Shown here: in pieces, positions 51,804-55,988 of the stretch
Position numbering within the stretch: the stretch's first letter is position 1
Layout of the letters: every line of letters starts with the position of its first letter
Origin: Clostridiales bacterium UBA3680
Lineage (GTDB): Bacteria; Bacillota; Clostridia; Lachnospirales; CAG-274
Reading direction: 5' to 3'
Assembly: GCA_002372875.1 (NCBI GenBank)
Contig: DFJD01000007.1
Span: forward strand, 1 to 55,988
DNA length: 55,988 nt
Notes under the pieces: model-generated
The model's database searches: none
Told to the model about the DNA's origin: nothing
Seen by the model: the letters and a program-made list of their open reading frames with translations, nothing else
Position numbers and translations under genes: made by a program

Positions 51804-52937
51804 ATGAAGATCTACGCTGACAATGCAGCAACAACAAAACTGGATATAGATGCATTCGAGGCGATGAAACCATATCTCCTTGAAGATTATGCTAATCCCT
51901 CCGGTGCTTACAGTTTCTCAAAAATGGCAAAGCGAGCCTTGAAAGATGCTCGCCAAACGATCGCCGAATGTATCAACGCTGAACCTGAACACATCATCTT
52001 CACATCAGGTGGTACAGAAAGTAATAATCATGCCATCAAGCATTTTACTGTTTCAAGCGATATTTGTCATGTTGTGACCTCAGCTATTGAACATCATTCC
52101 GTTTTATATGCTTGTGAGAACAGTGGTTTTGAACGTTTTGTTGTTCCGGTCGATAAATATGGCGTTGTATCTGCCGAAGAGTTGGAAAAGGTGCTTGGAA
52201 GAGATAGACCTGTCATAGCATCTTGTGACAGTACACTCGTAACGATCATGACTGCGAATAACGAGATAGGAACAATTCAGCATATCAGAGAATTATCCGA
52301 AATTTCCCACCGCTATAGAGCAGTTTTTCATACAGATGCCGTGCAAGCAGTGGGGCATATACCAATAGATGTACAAGCCATGGGTATTGATATGCTTTCG
52401 GCATCGGCGCATAAATTTAACGGACCTAAAGGTGTTGGTTTTCTTTATAGCAGAAACGGATTGTTGCAAGCATTTCATCATGGTGGTGCGCAGGAATTTG
52501 GTATGAGAGCCGGAACGGAAAACGTGCCTGCCATTGTGGGAATGGCTGTTGCGCTAAAGAAGAGTACGAAAAAAATGAAGCATAACACTGAATATCTGCA
52601 TAATCTGACGGAGATTGTATTAACGGCATTAAGAAATGCAAATGTTGATTTTATACTAAATGGGCATCCGATTGAGCGTTTGCCGGGCAATATCAACATT
52701 TCAATCAAAGGGAAATCCGGCGAGGGAATTATGCATATGCTTGATCTGAAAGGAATTTGTATTTCTACAGGATCAGCGTGTGATAGTGTAAATCAGCAAG
52801 TCTCTCATGTTATCAAGGCAATTGATGTTCCTGCTGATTATTGTGAAGGAACAATTCGAGTGACATTTGGTAAGGATAATTCGGAGCAAGATGCTGTTGA
52901 CGTTGCGAATGCTTTAATAAAGTTAATAGGAATTTAA
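51804..52937 (+). CDS. Cysteine desulfurase (IscS/DndA type) closing the BREX operon
   Basis: The gene has 377 codons from ATG 51804 (GAGGT 6 nt upstream; the ATG at 51798 touches that site). This fold-type I PLP enzyme takes sulfur from L-cysteine as a persulfide. The motifs are complete: DNAATTKLD at the start, TSGGTESNNHAIKH, HHSVLY, ANNEIGTIQ, HTDAVQAVGH, the PLP lysine in SASAHKFNGPKG (about 203) and the persulfide cysteine in STGSACDS (about 323). It is the last gene before the operon terminator and is only 20 bp behind brxL, so it belongs to the system. It most plausibly feeds sulfur to BrxP. It looks like an operon-dedicated paralogue, although the window cannot show whether the chromosome has others. 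Confidence 0.92.
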   Translation: MKIYADNAATTKLDIDAFEAMKPYLLEDYANPSGAYSFSKMAKRALKDARQTIAECINAEPEHIIFTSGGTESNNHAIKHFTVSSDICHVVTSAIEHHSVLYACENSGFERFVVPVDKYGVVSAEELEKVLGRDRPVIASCDSTLVTIMTANNEIGTIQHIRELSEISHRYRAVFHTDAVQAVGHIPIDVQAMGIDMLSASAHKFNGPKGVGFLYSRNGLLQAFHHGGAQEFGMRAGTENVPAIVGMAVALKKSTKKMKHNTEYLHNLTEIVLTALRNANVDFILNGHPIERLPGNINISIKGKSGEGIMHMLDLKGICISTGSACDSVNQQVSHVIKAIDVPADYCEGTIRVTFGKDNSEQDAVDVANALIKLIGI

Positions 52938-53029
52938 TGATTCAACCTAAAATGGAGATATATTTATTTTTAATTTTACATGATTAAATCTTTGCTGTAA
53001 AATAAATATATTTGCATGTATTGCAAAGA

Positions 53030-53061
53030 GCGAGTTGCTGTTTTTGACAACTTGCCTTTTT
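53030..53061 (+). terminator. Terminator of the BREX operon
   Basis: GCGAGTTG (53030-53037) and CAACTTGC (53048-53055) pair with one G-T, followed by five T at 53057-53061. Confidence 0.8.
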
Positions 53062-53121
53062 GTTTGTTCATCGTATTTTTGTATAATACCTTAACTGCAT
53101 ATTCTTTTTGATAGAAATGGA

Positions 53122-53161
53122 GGAGAGTCAATAAGTTGACATATAAGGTGATTGACTCTCT
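53122..53161 (+). other. Perfect 10-bp inverted repeat over a possible small ORF start
   Basis: GAGAGTCAAT (53123-53132) and ATTGACTCTC (53151-53160) are exact complements around 18 nt. The loop contains TTG 53136, which opens a 62-codon Val-rich ORF (53136-53324), and GGAGGAG lies on the 5' edge of the stem. The ORF has low complexity and I do not call it a gene, but a hairpin covering its ribosome site is notable. Confidence 0.5.
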
Positions 53162-53340
53162 CAATACCTTTCTTGTAAACGTTGTTTGTGATATTTGTAT
53201 AGCGTGTAATTTGGTTAATGTTGTTAGCAACAGTATTAGTAGCGTTGTTGAGATTTTATTGTTTGTTTATGTTGTGGTGGACAATGTTCACATTGTGGAT
53301 TGTGTTTCAAATGATGTGCATTAAGAATTGCTGTGCTCGT

Positions 53341-53530
53341 TAGTGTTTCAAGGGGTTTTGGGTTCGCCCAAAATAAAAAAAACGAAATGTTCAATTTCGT
53401 TCAAATGTAAGTGGCGTGCTGATTGGGGTCAAAATTTGCCAAAAACGATTTTCGTTGTTGAAAAATTCCAATAGGGCGTCCACTTGCAATGGTTCCTAAG
53501 GAAAAATATTAGACTTTAAAAGTGAAAATT
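53341..53530 (+). ncRNA. Candidate structured RNA, copy 2
   Basis: It has the same order of elements as 1992-2180. Stem TTTTGGG/CCCAAAA closes on a TTCG tetraloop (53356-53373). Stem AACGAAAT/ATTTCGTT lies at 53381-53401. The long-range stem is GTAAGTGG (53407-53414) with CCACTTGC (53480-53487), and a short AACG/CGTT tip hairpin lies inside near 53444-53455. GGGCGTCC, TGGTTCCT and ATTAGACTT are conserved. Two base pairs of the long-range stem change on both sides relative to copy 1 (T-A to G-C, C-G to A-T). No gene lies in it on either strand. Confidence 0.6.
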
Positions 53531-53770
53531 TACAAAAAATAAGTGAACTGTTTGTTTGAAAGTTTTTTTGTTTCACGGTACGGTTTAAATGAAGGCAAAA
53601 CAGCTATGTCTGAAATGATTTTTTGGTTATTTCGAATGAGAAATATGGATGATCTGTTATTATGACAAACAATGCAATATGGAGTTTGCTCCCGAATTGC
53701 CGGGACGTATTGTAAAACTTGGCATAAAGCTGTGCGTTTCTTGTCAGGGCTGATTAAGGAGAATGAGGTT

Positions 53771-54520
53771 ATGATAGTATATTTTTCGGGAACGGGAAAT
53801 TCAAAATATGTGGCGGGAAGGCTTGCGGCGGCGGTGAATGAGACTGCCGTTTCGATAGAGGGGTTGTCTGCCGATATTACATTGAACGACGGCGAAATAT
53901 TCAGTCTTGTCACGCCGACATATTTTTGGGGACTGCCCGTCATTGTCAGAGAGTTTTTGAACAAGCTGACGATAAAAAATGCTGCGGAACATTACATCTT
54001 TTTTGCGGCGACCTACGGTTCGACATCAGGGTGTATAGGTGAGTATGCAAAGCGTGTATTTAAAAGCAGGGACATAGAAGTCAACAGCTTTTTCGGCGTA
54101 AAAATGCCCGATAACTGGACACCGATATTTGATTTGAGCGACCCCGAAAAGGTTGCCGGGCAAAACGCGGCGGCCGAGAATTATATTGACAAGGCAGCGG
54201 AGCTGATATTAAAACGTGAAAACGGATATTTTATGGCAAACAAGGCACCGTTTTTTATCAGCAAGATCACGGGTGCTATGTACGAAAAGGAAAGACGGGC
54301 AAGGAAATTTTATGTCGAGGACAGCTGTATAGGCTGTGGTTTGTGCGCGAATAAATGTCCGTCGCAGGCGATAGACATGAAAGAAAAAAAACCCGTCTGG
54401 GCAAGGGAATGTACCTTGTGTTTCAAGTGCCTGCAGTGCTGCCCGAAATTTGCCATACAGTACGGAAACGGCAAAACAAAACAGCACGGGCAATATACAA
54501 ACCCGAATGTTAAAGTGTAA
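53771..54520 (+). CDS. EFR1-family flavodoxin-ferredoxin fusion
   Basis: The gene has 249 codons from ATG 53771 (GGAGAATGAGG upstream; the longer frame start at 53672 lacks a site). The flavodoxin part has the FMN phosphate loop YFSGTGNSKYVA at 3-14 and TPTYFWGLPVIVREFLNKL. The C-terminal 2x[4Fe-4S] part has CIGCGLCANKCPSQA and CTLCFKCLQCCPKFA. It is a cytosolic electron carrier of anaerobes with unknown partner. It is 833 bp behind the BREX operon and beyond its terminator, so a link with BrxP's redox need is possible but unproven. It is intact. Confidence 0.9.
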   Translation: MIVYFSGTGNSKYVAGRLAAAVNETAVSIEGLSADITLNDGEIFSLVTPTYFWGLPVIVREFLNKLTIKNAAEHYIFFAATYGSTSGCIGEYAKRVFKSRDIEVNSFFGVKMPDNWTPIFDLSDPEKVAGQNAAAENYIDKAAELILKRENGYFMANKAPFFISKITGAMYEKERRARKFYVEDSCIGCGLCANKCPSQAIDMKEKKPVWARECTLCFKCLQCCPKFAIQYGNGKTKQHGQYTNPNVKV

Positions 54521-54557
54521 ACGCTCGATATATAAGGCTGTCAAAGGAGGAAACGGT

Positions 54558-54818
54558 ATGTCGGAACTGAATAGGTATTATGCGTATAAGGCCTCGACCT
54601 CGGGTTCGGGCGGTGGCGGTGACGGATGCTTGACGATTTTTGCTTTACAAACCGGTTGTGCAAGAGCTTGCCGAATATATAAACAAACCTGCCGAGAACA
54701 ATTCGGCAGGCAAAACAATATCAGAAAAATATTGAAGAAATACTATAACGAAAGAGATGAAATACTTTCGTGGGTCACAGTTGGAAACAAATATACGGCA
54801 AATATCGGAATATCATAA
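54558..54818 (+). CDS. Small Gly-rich ORF, probably a damaged membrane protein
   Basis: ATG 54558 has a perfect AAAGGAGG and opens 86 codons. The start MSELNRYYAYKASTSGSGGG, then GDGCLTIFAL, resembles short Clostridia proteins in which a membrane helix follows the Gly-rich linker. Here the sequence turns into Cys/Arg-rich text (QTGCARACRIYKQTC) with no helix, and a perfect CCTGCCGA/TCGGCAGG hairpin lies inside (54688-54710). A frameshift or foreign tail is likely. Expression is plausible, function unknown. Confidence 0.45.
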   Translation: MSELNRYYAYKASTSGSGGGGDGCLTIFALQTGCARACRIYKQTCREQFGRQNNIRKILKKYYNERDEILSWVTVGNKYTANIGIS

Positions 54819-54934
54819 CGGAAAAGCGGGAAAAATGTATAAAAGATTTGAGAGGTTTTGAAGTTCACTCATACCCGTTGTAATCGGCTTAATTGTTGAT
54901 TGTGGATGAGGTATACTGTGATTTAACGTATACC

Positions 54935-55225
54935 TTAGCGGCAGATAGTGGGAAGCACCTTGCTTGTTACCCAATGCTTAAATTTCTTTTCGGTCGGCAG
55001 CTTGCTTGAAAGAATAAGCGAATATGGATCTGATCCATTTATCAGTATAGTTTGTCGGATCCTTCCTATGCTGTCGATGAGTCCCTGTTTTAGGGAGTCA
55101 TCCTCTTCGATGTGCATAGATACTGCGTTTAAAGGCTTTGCATATCCTGATATCCCGGCAGCTTTCTTACCAACAAACATCTACACAACTCTTACCTTAC
55201 CAATGATGCCGGAAGATGTATATGC
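54935..55225 (-). pseudogene. Remnant of a Bro-N (phage antirepressor) domain
   Basis: On the minus strand IGKVRVV, then a TAG, then MFVGKKAAGISGYAKPLNAV, SMHIEEDD, TILINGSDPYSLILSSKLPT and EKKFKHWVTSKVLPTI follow the Bro-N pattern. The start of the domain and the whole C-terminal part are missing, and a stop lies inside. It is a prophage or plasmid relic. Confidence 0.75.
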
Positions 55226-55285
55226 GGCGATATGTAATGGGGAGAAAAAGGTATAAAAAACAAGGCGCGGAGTCGGTTTGATATG

Positions 55286-55325
55286 TACCCTCTTTACTGG
55301 ACACCCAGTAAGGAGGGTATTTTTT
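55286..55325 (+). terminator. Strong terminator before the IS200 element
   Basis: TACCCTCTTTACTGG (55286-55300) pairs with CCAGTAAGGAGGGTA (55305-55319) with one mismatch or G-T, 4-nt loop, then six T. The stem also looks like a T-box-style antiterminator partner, but no T-box leader is visible. Confidence 0.8.
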
Positions 55326-55402
55326 GTGCAAACGTAAAAAAATAAACCACCTGCTATGCAGGTGAGTTCCCAGATGCTTTAGCTTCAAGTTGAAAAGAAA
55401 AG

Positions 55403-55456
55403 CCTCCTATGCTAATATGATGATGGTTCGACAGCCACACCACGAAGAATAGGAGG
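55403..55456 (+). promoter_or_regulatory. Hairpin sequestering the tnpA ribosome site
   Basis: CCTCCTAT (55403-55410) is the exact complement of ATAGGAGG (55449-55456), the Shine-Dalgarno region of tnpA. IS200 elements are known to hold transposase translation down by such a 5' stem-loop. Confidence 0.85.
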
Positions 55457-55463
55457 TAAAACG

Positions 55464-55943
55464 ATGAATAAATCATCAAATAGCAGTTTAGCACATACGA
55501 AGTGGGAATGCAAGTATCACATAGTATTTGCGCCAAAATATCGCAGACAAGTGATATATGGAAAAATAAAAGCAGATATAGGTAAAATACTAAGAGATTT
55601 GTGTGAAAGAAAGGGTATAGAAATAATAGAAGCCGAATGTTGTCCGGATCATATACACATGCTGGTAAGAATACCGCCAAAATATAGTGTATCAGAAATA
55701 ATGGGATATTTAAAAGGCAAAAGTTCTTTGATGATATTCGACCGACACGCAAATTTAAAATACAAATATGGTAATAGAAACTTTTGGTGCAGAGGATATT
55801 ATGTAGATACAGTAGGTAAAAATGCAAAGAAAATAAAAGAGTATATACAGAATCAGTTAGTGGAAGATAAAACGCACGATCAATTGACACTAAAAGAGTA
55901 CTATGACCCGTTTACGGGTGAGCCGGCAGACAAGAACAAGTAA
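55464..55943 (+). CDS. tnpA: IS200-type Y1 HUH transposase TnpA
   Basis: The protein has 159 residues, the usual IS200 length. The HUH metal motif is in CCPDHIHMLV near 54-63, and the catalytic tyrosine is in NAKKIKEYIQNQL near 128-136. YHIVFAPKYRR near 20 and FWCRGYYVDTVGKN are also typical. It acts as a dimer that nicks and joins single-stranded ends. ATG 55464 follows AGGAGG by 7 nt. No TnpB is present in the window. It looks intact. Confidence 0.93.
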   Translation: MNKSSNSSLAHTKWECKYHIVFAPKYRRQVIYGKIKADIGKILRDLCERKGIEIIEAECCPDHIHMLVRIPPKYSVSEIMGYLKGKSSLMIFDRHANLKYKYGNRNFWCRGYYVDTVGKNAKKIKEYIQNQLVEDKTHDQLTLKEYYDPFTGEPADKNK

Positions 55944-55988
55944 TCAGAGCCGCTTTAGCGGCAGGTATGGTGAAGTGGAGTGAGTGTC

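Larger units (their letters stand above)
55335..55988 (+). mobile_element. IS200-family insertion sequence (right end outside window)
   Basis: The left end has the subterminal hairpin CACCTGC/GCAGGTG (55348-55364, 3-nt loop), then an RBS-sequestering stem, then a complete Y1 transposase. A right-side hairpin GCCGCT/AGCGGC lies after the gene (55949-55962), and the end runs out of the window. There are no inverted terminal repeats, as expected for this family, which moves as single-stranded circles. Confidence 0.85.

Noticed and set aside
39265..52937. Dnd or Ssp phosphorothioation cluster
   Set aside because: There is no DndB/D/E, SspB/C or SspE. BrxC, PglZ and BrxL are clearly present, so BREX type 4 is the right frame even though the chemistry may be shared.
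52976..53230. 84-aa minus-strand frame after the BREX operon
   Set aside because: No ribosome site, runs through the operon terminator and across a perfect hairpin; likely chance.
53136..53324. 62-aa Val-rich protein as a firm gene
   Set aside because: TTG start, low-complexity T/G-rich DNA and no recognisable domain; kept only as a note with the hairpin.
55286..55325. T-box riboswitch
   Set aside because: Only a strong terminator stem is present; no stem I, no specifier loop and no T-box sequence upstream.
55354..55890. 178-aa hydrophobic minus-strand frame
   Set aside because: It is the antisense shadow of the IS200 transposase and its leader hairpins.

Overview
The window reads as low-GC Gram-positive DNA of the gut Clostridia type (Oscillospirales/Ruminococcaceae-like). 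The grounds are AGGAGG ribosome sites, the family make-up of the conjugation genes, and typical Clostridia accessory proteins (EFR1 ferredoxin, Maff2, DUF4315, PcfB). No rRNA, tRNA or housekeeping block is visible. Almost everything is accessory DNA: stacked, partly decayed mobile elements plus an intact defence operon.

Region 1 (1-4.83 kb) is the right end of a serine-recombinase element. It carries the end of an alanine-rich coiled-coil protein with a coupled 46-aa peptide, a candidate structured RNA, an XRE repressor facing a promoter with three operator-like repeats, a 40-aa ORF and a 519-aa large serine recombinase. The element appears to have inserted into the giant methylase/helicase gene of a conjugative element, because that gene stops abruptly right after its GTP helicase motif.

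Region 2 (4.83-28.7 kb, minus strand) is a Tn1549/CTn-type integrative conjugative element backbone. From upstream to downstream it holds an attenuator with a 5-aa leader peptide, two small genes, a replication initiator with six 23-bp iterons inside its coding region, PcfB, VirD4, Maff2, VirB6-like, PrgI, VirB4, M23 hydrolase, DUF4315, a secreted transglutaminase-like protein, a PPOX-family cargo gene, topoisomerase III, two small proteins and the truncated methylase/helicase. A complete tnpV-like gene with its own ribosome site lies out of frame inside the giant gene.

Region 3 (28.7-38.5 kb) is a graveyard of element ends. It has two AlbA_2/ATPase-fold regulators, each with its own operator repeats in the promoter spacer, and two diverged copies of a regulatory module (TGGCAAC repeats, terminator, XRE gene). 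It also has an excisionase, a broken tyrosine integrase, a MobC-relaxase fusion that lost the catalytic middle, and an Abi-like gene with one nonsense codon. The relaxase and integrase are both broken and the helicase is truncated, so this element is probably not self-mobile.

Region 4 (38.9-53.06 kb, plus strand) is one defence operon behind one strong promoter: XRE regulator, an unrecognised 628-aa protein with a duplicated N-terminal domain, BrxP (PAPS-reductase-like + ferredoxin + DUF4007-like), BrxC ATPase, PglZ, a 66-aa zinc-ribbon protein, BrxL ATPase and a cysteine desulfurase. This is a BREX type 4 set, with no PglX methylase. Its sulfurtransferase-like BrxP and dedicated cysteine desulfurase point to sulfur-based (phosphorothioate-like) DNA marking.

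Region 5 (53.1-55.99 kb) has a second copy of the candidate structured RNA with compensatory base-pair changes, an EFR1 flavodoxin-ferredoxin gene, a small Gly-rich ORF, a Bro-N remnant and the start of an IS200 element whose transposase ribosome site is locked in a hairpin.
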